A DNA stretch of 64,000 nucleotides from Streptomyces sp. JJ66. Lineage in GTDB: Bacteria > Actinomycetota > Actinomycetes > Streptomycetales > Streptomycetaceae. Location: contig NZ_JAEVFI010000011.1 in assembly GCF_019303495.1 (NCBI RefSeq), forward strand, positions 220,414-284,413, read 5' to 3'. A program made the translations under genes and the position numbers. Below the pieces are notes generated by a model. That model ran no database searches. It was given only the letters and a program-made list of their open reading frames with translations, and was not told the DNA's origin. Shown in pieces: positions 48,392 through 57,382 of this stretch (position 1 is its first letter; each line of letters starts with the position of its first letter).

Positions 48392-48982
48392 TCAGCTCAG
48401 TGTGCGGTAGCGGCCCTGGAAGTAGGTGAGGGGGCCGTCCGTGCCCGAGCCGCGGACGGCCGCCGTCAGCACGCGGGCGACCAGCAGGGTGTGATCTCCG
48501 GCGAGCACGCGCTGCTCGGTGCGGCACTCCAGTTGCGCCAGCGCGCCGTGCACCAGCGGGGCGTGGGCGACATCGCCCCGCTCGTGCGGCAGCTCCTGGA
48601 ACAGCAGCTGGTCGCTGAGCCTGCCCTTCATCGCGAACCGTCCGGCGACCTGACGCTGGTGCTCGGCGAGCAGGTTGGCCGCCCACAGCTCGCGGCGGGC
48701 GAGTACCTCCTCCATGCGGGAGCCGGTGCGCACGCTGAGCAGGACCAGGGGCGGGTCAAGGGAGACCGAGACGAACGCGGTCGCCGTCATGCCGACGTAG
48801 GCACCGCGCGGGCCGTCCTCGGGGTCGTAGGCCGTCACCAGCACGACGCCGGCCGCGAGCCGGGCCATGGCGGCCCGGAACTGCTCCTCGTTCACCCCTC
48901 CAGGATGGGGGACGCCGGGGCCGGGAGCCGGGGCGGGTGCGGCCGGGTGCTGGACATGGGTCTGCGCTGCTGTCGGATACAC
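48392..48982 (-). CDS. Flavin reductase-like FMN-binding protein
   Basis: A 196-aa protein of the flavin reductase/FMN-binding split-barrel family (MTATAFVSVSLDPPLVLLSV, GRFAMKGRLSDQ, PLVHGALAQLECR). It likely reduces flavin with NAD(P)H for a partner monooxygenase. The start is uncertain; the GTG at 48895 is a shorter option. No oxygenase lies next to it. Confidence 0.8.
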   Translation of the reverse strand: MYPTAAQTHVQHPAAPAPAPGPGVPHPGGVNEEQFRAAMARLAAGVVLVTAYDPEDGPRGAYVGMTATAFVSVSLDPPLVLLSVRTGSRMEEVLARRELWAANLLAEHQRQVAGRFAMKGRLSDQLLFQELPHERGDVAHAPLVHGALAQLECRTEQRVLAGDHTLLVARVLTAAVRGSGTDGPLTYFQGRYRTLS

Positions 48983-49240
48983 GCCCTCGACGCTAACCAG
49001 TGCCGCCGCACCCCCGCATCAGGCCCCGGGACCAGTCCTGGTCCTAGGACCAGGGGGTCCGGGGGCGCGGGGCGGGTCTGCCCGGCAGATAGCCCGCAAC
49101 CGCGCCACGGCATGATCACGCGCCGAGCGGGCATGATCGGTGCCATCGCCACGTGCGTTCGACATATGCGGGAGAGGGGGGGCGGCTGGGGAGGCCGGAC
49201 CGGGAGCGCTGACACGCCTCCTGTCACCCCAAGCATCCTA

Positions 49241-49258
49241 CTGTGACATGAGTCACAG
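49241..49258. promoter_or_regulatory. CRP-like site upstream of cdgB
   Basis: CTGTGACATGAGTCACAG has 7-bp perfect arms around ATGA and matches TGTGA-N6-TCACA exactly. It lies 115 bp before the proposed start. Confidence 0.55.
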
Positions 49259-49272
49259 ATGGGATTATTTGT

Positions 49273-49285
49273 TGACCCTGTGTAC
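49273..49285 (+). promoter_or_regulatory. BldD box upstream of cdgB
   Basis: TGACCCTGTGTAC matches the BldD consensus TNACNCWGNGTNA at all but the last base. BldD, bound to c-di-GMP, is known to repress cdgB in S. coelicolor, so the site makes sense as feedback by the cyclase product. Confidence 0.6.
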
Positions 49286-49373
49286 CGAGTGAGCAGCAGC
49301 CTGTGATTCAGTGGCGGGGGACACTCGGATGAGTGGCATTCGGAGCCTGGCGAAGAGCCACGGGGGGAGGGCG

Positions 49374-51152
49374 ATGGACACCACCGACTCGGAGCCGGCC
49401 GTCCGCCTCACCACGCTGCGCCGCCTGCACCAGTCCGTGGCCCAGCTCAACACCGCCCGCAGCCTCGCCGACACCCTGCAAACCGTCGCCGACGGCGTCG
49501 TCACCGGCCTTGGCTTCGAGATAGCCGCCGTCAACCTCGTCCGCCCCGACGGGGACCTGGTCGTCGCCGCCGTCGCGGGCAGCACCGGCGCCGAGGCCAT
49601 GATGGCGGGCCGCGTCGGCTCCCGCGCCTCCTGGGAGCGCCGCCTGTCGATGGGCGAGTCCTGGGGCGAGCTGCGCTTCATCCCCTACACCGAGGGCTGG
49701 GTGCTGGACGACGACGACGTCCCGCAGTGGCACACCCCCGGCCCCGCCCCGCGCTACGCGGGCGAGTGGCACCCCATGGACCGGCTGTTCGCCCCCCTGT
49801 ACACCTCCGACGGCGACCTGCTCGGTGTCATATCCGTCGACAAGCCCCGCACCGGCCGCCGCCCCGGTGCCTGGGGGCGCGAGGCGCTGCAGATGTACGC
49901 GTTCCAGGCGGCGATAGCGATAGCCAACGCCCGGCTGCGCGCCAACATGCAGCGTGCCCTGGTCCGGCTGGAGCGCGAGCAGCAGGCGCTGCGGGCCAGC
50001 GAGGAGAGCTTCCGGGCCGCGTTCGAGTACGCGCCCAGCGGCATGGCGATCGCGGAGATGGGCGGGGACCAGCACGGGCGGCTGATCAAGGCCAACGACG
50101 CGCTGTGCCGCCTGCTGGGCCGTACGGCGTCGATGATGCGCCGCTACTCCTTCTCCGACCTCGTGCACCCCGAGGACATCGGCACCCTGCTGCGCACCGC
50201 CGCCGAGGGGGGCCGCGCCGAGTTGCGGATGAGCCGCCGCGACGGCTCCTACGTGTGGGTGTCGCTGCGCAACTCCGTGGTCGCCGACGTCGCGGACGGG
50301 CCCCGGTTCCTGCTCACCCACGTCGAGGACATCGAGGAGCGCAAGCGGCACGAGCTCCAGCTCGCGCACCGCGCCAGCCACGACTCGCTCACCGGCCTGC
50401 CCAACAGCGCCGAGCTGCGCGCCCGGCTCAGCGCGCGGCTGTGCGAGCGGCCCGTCGCCGTCCCCGAACCGGACGCCCACCCCGCCGCCGCGCACGCGTT
50501 CGCCACGCCGGGCGGCCCCGGGGGCTACGGCGGAAGCGGGGTGCGCCCCGGGCACCCCGGGCCTGGTTCCACCGGCGGCCTGGCGGGCGCCGCGTACGGG
50601 CCGGACGACTTCGCCGACCTGCCCGGGCTCGGCACCCCAGCCGACCTCGGCACGAGCCTGGACGGCACCGGCTTCGACACCGCGCCTCCGGTCGCGGGCG
50701 GCTTCGACCACCACGCCCACGTCACCCACCCCCAGGACGGCACCCCCTCCGACAAGGGTCTGGCCGTCCTCTTCTGCGACCTGGACGGGTTCAAGTCGAT
50801 CAACGACCGGCACGGCCATCACTGCGGTGACGCGGTGCTCATCGAGGTCGCGCGGCGGCTGACGGCCGGGGTGCGGGACAACGACACCGTGGCCCGGCTC
50901 GGCGGTGACGAGTTCGTCGTCCTCGCCGACGGCCTCGGGCAGGCGGACGCCAGCGACCTCGCGGTGCGGCTGCGGAACGCGATCATCCCGCCCATCCGGG
51001 TGGAGGGCGGCCGCACCGTGCGGGTCGGTGCCAGCTTCGGCATCAGCTGGGCCTCGTGCGGGCAGTCCGTTGACGAGATCTTGCAATCCGCCGACCAGCG
51101 CATGTATGTCGAGAAACGCGCCAGGTCAAAGGGCCATCGGCGCGCCGGATAG
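49374..51152 (+). CDS. cdgB: Diguanylate cyclase, GAF-PAS-GGDEF (CdgB-like)
   Basis: A 592-aa cytoplasmic enzyme that makes c-di-GMP. Order: GAF domain (about 15-190), PAS/PAC domain (about 205-320, ending FLLTHVEDIEERKR), a low-complexity insert of about 90 residues, then GGDEF. The active site RLGGDEF is near residue 510 and is intact. The inhibitory RxxD site (RDND) lies five residues before GGDEF, so product inhibition is expected. The domain layout matches CdgB, a BldD target that controls development. The ATG at 49374 follows GGGGGAGG; starts at 49311 and 49329 are possible. Confidence 0.85.
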   Translation: MDTTDSEPAVRLTTLRRLHQSVAQLNTARSLADTLQTVADGVVTGLGFEIAAVNLVRPDGDLVVAAVAGSTGAEAMMAGRVGSRASWERRLSMGESWGELRFIPYTEGWVLDDDDVPQWHTPGPAPRYAGEWHPMDRLFAPLYTSDGDLLGVISVDKPRTGRRPGAWGREALQMYAFQAAIAIANARLRANMQRALVRLEREQQALRASEESFRAAFEYAPSGMAIAEMGGDQHGRLIKANDALCRLLGRTASMMRRYSFSDLVHPEDIGTLLRTAAEGGRAELRMSRRDGSYVWVSLRNSVVADVADGPRFLLTHVEDIEERKRHELQLAHRASHDSLTGLPNSAELRARLSARLCERPVAVPEPDAHPAAAHAFATPGGPGGYGGSGVRPGHPGPGSTGGLAGAAYGPDDFADLPGLGTPADLGTSLDGTGFDTAPPVAGGFDHHAHVTHPQDGTPSDKGLAVLFCDLDGFKSINDRHGHHCGDAVLIEVARRLTAGVRDNDTVARLGGDEFVVLADGLGQADASDLAVRLRNAIIPPIRVEGGRTVRVGASFGISWASCGQSVDEILQSADQRMYVEKRARSKGHRRAG

Positions 51153-51242
51153 GGCCTTCGGGCCCTGGGCGACCCGCCGTGGTATTCCCCCGAACGGGGT
51201 AGGCTCGCGGGGTCAGCCGATGCCGTGTGAGGAGAACAGGGG

Positions 51243-52331
51243 ATGACCGCCGGTAACAACGGTACGCAGCCGCCTGAGGGGGACGACCCGTTCGGCTACC
51301 TGTACCGAGGGGAAGGCGGCCAGCAGGCCCCGGCCCAGCAGCAGGGCGTTCCCCGCACCTCCTACCAGCACGTCCGTGCCGTCGGTGAGCGGCGGTACAG
51401 CGGCCAGCAGGCACCCGCCCCGGCCCAGCAGGCCGCACCGCCGTCCGGCTACGGCTACCCGCAGACACCACCCGGCCAGCCTTCCGGCTACGGCTACCCG
51501 CAGGGTCCGCCACCCGGCCAGCCCCCCGGCTACGGCTACCCGCAGACCCCGCCCCCCGGGTACGCGCCGACGCCCGGCGCGCCCCATCCGAACGCGCACT
51601 ACGCCGCGCCCGAGACGCATCCCGGCGGTCTCCGGACCGGTGCCGCCCCGGGTGGCCACGGCAGGACCGACTCCGGCGGCGGCGCCCGCCGCAACGGCCT
51701 CCTGCTCGGCGCGCTCGCGGTGGTCGGCGCCGTCGTCATCGGCGTCGGCGCGGCGGTGGCCTTCAGCGGCGACGACGCCGACCCGGGCGGCCCGGCCGCG
51801 GTCGCCGGTGAGCAGCAAGGCGGCTCGGACTCCGGCTCCGGGAAGCAGCAGGACAGCCAGGAGCAGCAGCCCGGGGAGGAGAAGGCGTCGGAGGAGGAGA
51901 AGAACACCGACCTCCCCAGCGAGGACGCCTCCAGCCTGCGCCTGGACAACGGCCCCGTTGTCGCCGGGGACGTGTCCGGCTCCCAGGCCCGCGACGGCAA
52001 CTACGTCACCGGCATGAACCAGCCGGGCGCGAGCGTGACGTGGAGCACCGAGGTGCCCAAGTCCGGGAAGTACCGGCTGTATTACGGCTACACCGTGCCC
52101 GGCAAGGACATGGAACTGAGCCTCCAGGTCAACGACGGCGCGCAGCCGAGGAACGTCAACTTCAAGAACTTCGCCCACGGCCCGGAGAACGACTGGGAGA
52201 AGTCCTGGACCTACACCTACGCGGAGGTCCAGGTCGATCAGGGCCAGAACACGTTCCGGCTGAGCTGCGGCCAGGGCGACCAGTGCGACGTGGCGATCGA
52301 CCGGGTGTGGCTCGCGCCGGACGGGGGCTGA
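51243..52331 (+). CDS. Membrane protein with CBM-like C-terminal domain
   Basis: A 362-aa protein: a Gln/Pro/Tyr-rich cytoplasmic part with six or so PSGYGYPQ repeats, one hydrophobic helix (LLLGALAVVGAVVIGVGAAVAF, about 155-178), a charged linker, and a C-terminal beta-rich domain of about 130 residues (SVTWSTEVPKSGKYRLYYGY) resembling carbohydrate-binding module family 6/35. It could bind wall or external sugars. It is convergent with nagA, with only nine bases between stops. The ATG follows GAGGAG. Confidence 0.7.
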   Translation: MTAGNNGTQPPEGDDPFGYLYRGEGGQQAPAQQQGVPRTSYQHVRAVGERRYSGQQAPAPAQQAAPPSGYGYPQTPPGQPSGYGYPQGPPPGQPPGYGYPQTPPPGYAPTPGAPHPNAHYAAPETHPGGLRTGAAPGGHGRTDSGGGARRNGLLLGALAVVGAVVIGVGAAVAFSGDDADPGGPAAVAGEQQGGSDSGSGKQQDSQEQQPGEEKASEEEKNTDLPSEDASSLRLDNGPVVAGDVSGSQARDGNYVTGMNQPGASVTWSTEVPKSGKYRLYYGYTVPGKDMELSLQVNDGAQPRNVNFKNFAHGPENDWEKSWTYTYAEVQVDQGQNTFRLSCGQGDQCDVAIDRVWLAPDGG

Positions 52332-52340
52332 CGGAGCCGT

Positions 52341-53582
52341 TCACCCGGGTAGAACCGGCCGCACCGGTTCCACCACCCACTCCCCGCGCCGCAGGACGCC
52401 GGTGACGGTGAAGCCGTCGTCCAGGACCACCAGATCGGCGTCCAGGCCGGGGGCGATGGCACCGATGCGGTCGGCGCGGCCGAGCAGCCGCGCCGGGGTG
52501 GTGGACACCGCGTGCACGGCCTCGGGGAGCGGCAGCCCGTCCACGGTGACGGCGCGGCGCAGCGCGGCATCCAGGGTGAGCGTCGAACCGGCGATGGCGT
52601 CGCCGCCCGCGAGCCGGGCCACGCCGTCCACGACGTCCACCTCCAGCGGGCCGAGCCGGTAGCGCCCGTCGCCGAAGCCCGCGGCGTCCATCGCGTCGGT
52701 GATGAACGCGGTGCGGTGCGGCCCCGCGTGGGTGGCGGCCAGCCGCAGCGCGGCCGGGTGCAGGTGCACCCCGTCGTTGATCAGCTCGACGGTGACCCGC
52801 TCGTCCTCCAGCAACGCCGCAATCGGCCCGGGCGCGCGGTGGTTCAGCGCGGGCATGGCGTTGAACAGGTGTGTCGCCACAGTGGCGCCCGCGTCGATCG
52901 CCGCGCGCGTCTGCTCGTAGCTCGCGTCGGTGTGGCCGACGGCGGCGAGGACGCCGTGGTCCACCAGCGTGCGCACCGCGTCCAGGCCGCCGGGGCGCTC
53001 GGTGGCCAGCGTGCACATCACCGCCGTGCCGTGCGCGGCGCGGACCAGCTCGCGCACCTCGGCCGGGTCCGGGTCGCGCAGCAACTCCTCGCTGTGCGCG
53101 CCCTTGCGGCACGGCGAGATGAACGGCCCCTCGAAGTGGACCCCGGCCAGCTCCCCTTCCTGCACCAGCTCCGCCAGCATCGACGCCTGCCGGGCCAGGG
53201 TCTTCAGCTCCCCGGTGACGGTGGACGCCACCAGCGTCGTCGTCCCGTGCCGGCGGTGGGTGCGGACGCCGGTGAGGACGTCCTCGGCGGTGCCGGAGGT
53301 GAAGGACGCACCGCCGCCGCCGTGGTTGTGCAGGTCCACGAAGCCGGGGACGAGGTAGTGCCCAGTGAGGTCGAGCGCCGCCGGGTCCTCACCCGGGGCC
53401 GCTTCCACGGCCGCGATCCGGGTGCCCTCGACGGTGACCCGGCCACCGGCCAGCACGCCCGTCGGCGTCACCACCCGGGCGCCGGTCAGCACCAGCCTTC
53501 CCGGCGGCGCGGGTGCCCTCACCGGGGCCGGGTCGGATGCCGTGCCCGGGGCCGGGCGGGGTGCCGTGTGTGGGGCGGTCAT
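52341..53582 (-). CDS. nagA: N-acetylglucosamine-6-phosphate deacetylase
   Basis: A 413-aa amidohydrolase converting GlcNAc-6-P to GlcN-6-P. Visible motifs: PGFVDLHNHGG, HFEGPFIS (metal Glu), GHTDASYEQTR, HLFNAMPALNHR and DAMDAAG with the catalytic Asp. The ATG at 53582 overlaps the nagK stop (ATGA). About 40 N-terminal residues are Pro/Ala-rich. Confidence 0.92.
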   Translation of the reverse strand: MTAPHTAPRPAPGTASDPAPVRAPAPPGRLVLTGARVVTPTGVLAGGRVTVEGTRIAAVEAAPGEDPAALDLTGHYLVPGFVDLHNHGGGGASFTSGTAEDVLTGVRTHRRHGTTTLVASTVTGELKTLARQASMLAELVQEGELAGVHFEGPFISPCRKGAHSEELLRDPDPAEVRELVRAAHGTAVMCTLATERPGGLDAVRTLVDHGVLAAVGHTDASYEQTRAAIDAGATVATHLFNAMPALNHRAPGPIAALLEDERVTVELINDGVHLHPAALRLAATHAGPHRTAFITDAMDAAGFGDGRYRLGPLEVDVVDGVARLAGGDAIAGSTLTLDAALRRAVTVDGLPLPEAVHAVSTTPARLLGRADRIGAIAPGLDADLVVLDDGFTVTGVLRRGEWVVEPVRPVLPG

Positions 53583-54517
53583 CGGGTAGCAACCTCCGCG
53601 GAGAGCAGGTCCCAGGCGAGGAGACCCGCGCCCAGGCAGCCAGCGGCGTCCCCCAGGGCCGCGGGCACGATCAGGGGCTGCCGCTGGAACGTCACCTTGG
53701 CGCTGACGGCTTCGCGGAGCGGGGTGAACAGGGTGTCGCCCGCCTCTGCGAGCCCGCCGCCGATGATCAGCATGCGCGGGTCGAGGAGGGTGAGGGCGGC
53801 GACCAGGCCGGTGGCGAGCGCGTCCACGGCGTCCGCCCACACGGCCCGGGCGCGCGGATCACCGGCGGCGACGGCACGGGCGGCGTCGGCGGCGGTGGCG
53901 GCCGGATCACCGCTGGCCGTGGCCCAGGCGCGGCCGACGGCGGAGGCGGAGGCGAGCGTTTCCAGACAGCCGCGCTGCCCGCAGCCGCACTCCGCTCCCC
54001 GCGGGCGCACGACGAGGTGGCCGATCTCGCCCGCCCCGCCGTGCGCCCCGGCCTCCACCCGTCCGTCGATGCCGATGGCGCCCGCGATGCCGGTGCCCAG
54101 CGGCACGAACAGAAAGCGGTCCACGCCCGCTCCGGCGCCGATGCGGCCTTCGGCGAGCCCGCCGGTACGCACGTCGTGGCTGAGACAGACGGGCCCGTGC
54201 AGGCCCAGGTGCTCGGTGAGCAGCGCGCGCAGCGGGAGGTCCGTCCAGCCCAGGTTGGCGGCGAAGCGCACCACCCCGGCGGCCTCGTCGAGGAGGCCGG
54301 GCACGGCCACGCCAGCGGCGGCGGGCTCGGTGCCGTGCTGCTGGACGCCGACGCGGCGCAGGTCGGCGGCGAAGCCGAGCACCGCCGAGGTGACGGCCTT
54401 GGGGCCGCGCTCGCGCCCGGTGGGACGTCGCGCCTGGTGCAGCAGCTGACCGTCCGGCCCGACCAGGGCGGCCTTCATCCCGGTGCCGCCCACGTCCAGG
54501 GCGATGACGTATCTCAC
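53579..54517 (-). CDS. nagK: N-acetylglucosamine kinase (ROK family)
   Basis: A 312-aa ROK-fold sugar kinase. The ATP loop is ALDVGGTGMKAALV, and the zinc site matches CGQRGCLETLAS with ECGCGQRGC. Beside nagA, GlcNAc is the likely substrate. The GTG at 54517 is preferred over a TTG at 54538. A DasR-like site lies just upstream. Confidence 0.87.
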   Translation of the reverse strand: MRYVIALDVGGTGMKAALVGPDGQLLHQARRPTGRERGPKAVTSAVLGFAADLRRVGVQQHGTEPAAAGVAVPGLLDEAAGVVRFAANLGWTDLPLRALLTEHLGLHGPVCLSHDVRTGGLAEGRIGAGAGVDRFLFVPLGTGIAGAIGIDGRVEAGAHGGAGEIGHLVVRPRGAECGCGQRGCLETLASASAVGRAWATASGDPAATAADAARAVAAGDPRARAVWADAVDALATGLVAALTLLDPRMLIIGGGLAEAGDTLFTPLREAVSAKVTFQRQPLIVPAALGDAAGCLGAGLLAWDLLSAEVATR

Positions 54518-54544
54518 GGGGGTCAGTGTCCCCGACAAGCGCCA

Positions 54545-54560
54545 AGAGGTCTAGTCCAGT
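54545..54560. promoter_or_regulatory. DasR-responsive element (dre) upstream of nagKA
   Basis: AGAGGTCTAGTCCAGT matches the dre consensus ACTGGTCTAGACCAGT at 13 of 16 positions. It lies 28 bp upstream of the nagK start. DasR releases such sites when GlcN-6-P is present. Confidence 0.7.
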
Positions 54561-54565
54561 GGCTT

Positions 54566-54595
54566 CGGCCCGGCGCGCGTCGGCCCGGCGCGCGT
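54566..54595. repeat. 15-bp tandem duplication
   Basis: CGGCCCGGCGCGCGT occurs twice head to tail upstream of nagK. Minor feature of unknown effect. Confidence 0.7.
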
Positions 54596-54654
54596 TAGCC
54601 CGGACGGTGCCCCGCCGCCCCTGCCACCCGCGTCACCGGCGGTCGGCGGCGCCG

Positions 54655-56088
54655 TCAGCCGACGAACATGCCCGCGATGGTGGCGCTCATCAGGTTGGCG
54701 AGGGTTCCGGCGAGCACGGCGCGGAGGCCGAGCTGCGCGATCTCGCCACGGCGCTGCGGGATGAGGCTGCCGAGACCACCGAGCAGGATAGCCAGGGAGG
54801 AGAAGTTGGCGAACCCGGTCAGGGCGAACGTGGTGACGACGGCGGTCTTGTCGCTGAACTGGTCGATCTGCGGGGCGAAGTCGGCGAAGGCGACGAACTC
54901 GTTCAGCACCAGCTTCTGTCCGACGAAGCTCCCCGCGTCCACGGCCTCGCTCCAGGGGACGCCGATCATCGTCATCACCGGGGCGAAGACGTACCCGATC
55001 AACTGCTCGAAGGAGAGGTCCGGGGCGCCGAACCAGCCGCCGACGGCGCCCAGCAGGAGGTTGAGCAAGGCGATCAGGGAGATGAACGCCAGCAGCATGG
55101 CGCCGATGTTGAGGGCGAGCCGCAGGCCGTCGGCGGCACCCCGGGCCGCCGCGTCGATGACGTTGCGGGGACGTTCCGCCTCCGGTTCGCCGCCCGACGG
55201 CTTCGTCGCCGCCGCAGCGGCGGTCGCGGCGGCCGTCCCGGCGCTGGCCCCGCCGGTTTCGCCGGTCCCGCTGGTTTCGCCGGTCCCGCTGGTTTCGCCG
55301 GTCCCGCCCGCCCCACCGGTCCCGGCCTTGATCCCGGGGCGGGCGCCGCCCTCGGCGACCGTTCCCTCCGCCCGCTCCGGCGGCTCCCCGCCGTCACCCT
55401 CCGTCTCCGCCCGGGCGCCGGTGACGACGGCGGGCTCCTCGGTCTCCGGAATGAGGATCTTCGCCATCAGCAGTCCGCCCGGGGCCGCCATGAAGCTGGC
55501 CGCGATCAGGTAGTCCAGGCGCGCGCCCAGCAGGGAGTAGCCGACCAGCACGGTCCCGGCGACGGTCGCCAGACCGCCGACCATGATGGCGAACAGCTCG
55601 GAGCGGGTGGTGCGCGCCAGGTAGGGGCGGATGAACAGCGGCGCCTCGGTCTGGCCGACGAACACATTGGCCGCGGCGTTCAGCGACTCGGTGTGGCTCG
55701 TGCCCAGCAGCACCCGCAGCCCACCACCGATGACATGCACGATCTTCTGCATGATCCCGAGGTAGAAGAGCACTGCCACCAGCGACGCCACGAAGATGAC
55801 GACGGGAAGCACCTGGAACGCGAACACCGTCCCCTGCCCCTCCAGCAGCCCGCCGAAGAGAAAGCCGATGCCCTCCCCCGAGGCCCCGATCACGGCGTTG
55901 ACGCCCTTCGCCGCCCACTCCAGCGCCCGCGCACCCTCGTCCCAGTACAGGACGAGCAAACCCACCCCGAGCTGAATGGCCAGCGCTCCCCCGACCGTGC
56001 GCAGCCTGATCGCCCGCCGGTTCGTGGACAGCGCGACCGCGATGGCGAGGAGCCCCACCATGCCGCCAAGTCCCCAGAGCACATCCAT
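54655..56088 (-). CDS. Concentrative nucleoside transporter (NupC family)
   Basis: A 477-aa CNT-type nucleoside symporter with about 10 helices. Family strings: [38 protein letters not shown] and [27 protein letters not shown] cytoplasmic loop (about residues 225-300) carries a low-complexity insert with repeated GETSGT units. The ATG at 56088 follows GGAGGAG. Confidence 0.9.
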   Translation of the reverse strand: MDVLWGLGGMVGLLAIAVALSTNRRAIRLRTVGGALAIQLGVGLLVLYWDEGARALEWAAKGVNAVIGASGEGIGFLFGGLLEGQGTVFAFQVLPVVIFVASLVAVLFYLGIMQKIVHVIGGGLRVLLGTSHTESLNAAANVFVGQTEAPLFIRPYLARTTRSELFAIMVGGLATVAGTVLVGYSLLGARLDYLIAASFMAAPGGLLMAKILIPETEEPAVVTGARAETEGDGGEPPERAEGTVAEGGARPGIKAGTGGAGGTGETSGTGETSGTGETGGASAGTAAATAAAAATKPSGGEPEAERPRNVIDAAARGAADGLRLALNIGAMLLAFISLIALLNLLLGAVGGWFGAPDLSFEQLIGYVFAPVMTMIGVPWSEAVDAGSFVGQKLVLNEFVAFADFAPQIDQFSDKTAVVTTFALTGFANFSSLAILLGGLGSLIPQRRGEIAQLGLRAVLAGTLANLMSATIAGMFVG

Positions 56089-56199
56089 CGCTGCCAACTC
56101 CTCCGTGCGTGCGCGTCATCTGTGCACGACGACCATGCCGCACCCACACACCCGCCACGCACAACCAGCCAGCCCGGCGCGCCCTACCACCTCCGCGTT

Positions 56200-56411
56200 C
56201 CGGCACGACCTGGCGCGGCCGGCACTGAGTTCGCCCACACGGTCGCACGCCGGCTGGTGATCCAGCCGCACCGGAGATCGCGGCAGCCGTCGGGTTCGAG
56301 TCGGTGGTGACCTACCGGCACCACTTCGGGCGGCTCACGCGTACGTCGCCGTCGGCGTACCGCCGTGGCTTCCGGGCCGGGCAGCCAGCGCGGAGATGGG
56401 TATGGCGGTGA
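56200..56411 (+). pseudogene. Decayed GlxA/AraC-type regulator remnant
   Basis: One frame reads GTEFAHTVARRLVIQPHR (the GlxA amidotransferase-like end) and a second frame reads EIAAAVGFESVVTYRHHFGR and LTRTSPSAYRRGF, the last helix-turn-helix of AraC regulators. The approximately 100 residues that normally lie between are missing and the frames do not join. It is a deletion remnant. Confidence 0.7.
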
Positions 56412-56463
56412 TCACCTCGCGTACGCGGTCGGTGTCGTACGGGGTCTCGGTCCTGATCTTCAC
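56335..56463 (-). pseudogene. Truncated GNAT-like N-terminus
   Basis: A 42-aa frame reading KIRTETPYDTDRVREVITAI resembles the first strand and helix of GNAT acetyltransferases. It stops where it runs antisense to the AraC remnant. GTG start with GAAGGAA upstream. Probably a fragment. Confidence 0.45.
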
Positions 56464-56562
56464 TGCTGAGGTGTTCCTTCGGTAGTGGTGATGTTCGTGA
56501 GTGGGATGCCGTGAGCGGGGCGCGGCTGCGGGTGTGACTCGCCCTCAGCCGACGTGACTGGA

Positions 56563-56985
56563 TCACAGGGTGAGCAGGGCACGGCCGACGTGCTGGAGGT
56601 CGGCGAGGGGTCTGAGGGCGAGGCGGACCAGTGCGAGCGGGCTGTCGTCACCGGCGATGCGGTTGGCGCTGAGCTCGCCGCAAGAGGCGCACTCGTGGAT
56701 GATCATCCACTCGCCGTCCGGGCGGACGGAAACGCCCAGCGCCTCCATCCGACCACGGCAGTCCGCGTCGCGATCGCCTGGGATCTTCCGATCGACGTGC
56801 AGGCTCGCCAGGCAGTTCGGGCAGTGGTTGCGGTGCGCGGTGCCCGGTGCGTCCAGGGACACGTCGAGTCGGCAGGACGCGCAGCGGAAGTCGTTCACCC
56901 GGTGTCCGCCCTGGGTGTGCAGGACGTCCTTGTGCCGCTGCGGACGGCGCCGCTGCCCTCGCCCGCTGTGGTTGTTGCGTGCCAT
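56563..56985 (-). CDS. RNHCP domain protein
   Basis: A 140-aa protein with an RNHCP domain: FRCASCRLDVS, AHRNHCPNCLASLHVD, CRGRMEALGV, IIHECASCGELSANRIAGDD. Four CxxC-type cysteine pairs suggest a zinc ribbon. The function is not established. It is followed upstream by a second, related gene. Confidence 0.85.
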   Translation of the reverse strand: MARNNHSGRGQRRRPQRHKDVLHTQGGHRVNDFRCASCRLDVSLDAPGTAHRNHCPNCLASLHVDRKIPGDRDADCRGRMEALGVSVRPDGEWMIIHECASCGELSANRIAGDDSPLALVRLALRPLADLQHVGRALLTL

Positions 56986-57010
56986 GAGGTGCTCCTTTCC
57001 TGTCAAGCGG

Positions 57011-57382
57011 TCAGAGAGTCCCGAACGCTTCGAGAGGGAAAGGCGGTTGGGCCAGCGGCCGGACGGCCATGCGCATCAGGATGAGCTGGTTGTCGTCCGT
57101 GCACACGGGGCTGGAGGTGAGCTCGTCGCAGCGCACGCAGCGATGGATCACCATCCAGTCACCGCTGCGGAGCATGGCGATGGCGATCGGGGTCATCCGG
57201 CCCTCGCAGTCGCTCGAACCGCCCTCGACGTGGTCGAGAACGTGCCGGGAGTGCAGGCAGGACGGACAGTGGTTGCGCGGCACGCCATCGGCGGCGTATG
57301 CGGACACGGTCAGCCCGCACCACGCGCAGGCGAAGGCACCGAGGCCGAGAGTGTTGATGTTGGTTGTGGTGTGGCTGGACAC
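57011..57382 (-). CDS. RNHCP domain protein, second copy
   Basis: A 123-aa paralogue of the gene at 56563: FACAWCGLTVS, VPRNHCPSCLHSRHVLD, CEGRMTPIAI, VIHRCVRCDELTSSP. GTG start after AAGGAG. The 25-bp gap to the next copy suggests a two-gene operon from tandem duplication. Confidence 0.85.
   Translation of the reverse strand: MSSHTTTNINTLGLGAFACAWCGLTVSAYAADGVPRNHCPSCLHSRHVLDHVEGGSSDCEGRMTPIAIAMLRSGDWMVIHRCVRCDELTSSPVCTDDNQLILMRMAVRPLAQPPFPLEAFGTL

Larger units (their letters stand above)
48983..49373. promoter_or_regulatory. Upstream region of the cdgB-like gene
   Basis: A 391-bp region. It carries an 18-bp perfect palindrome CCTGGTCCTAGGACCAGG (49037-49054), a CRP-like site and a BldD-like box (listed separately). 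The DNA near the box is AT-rich relative to its surroundings. Confidence 0.5.
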
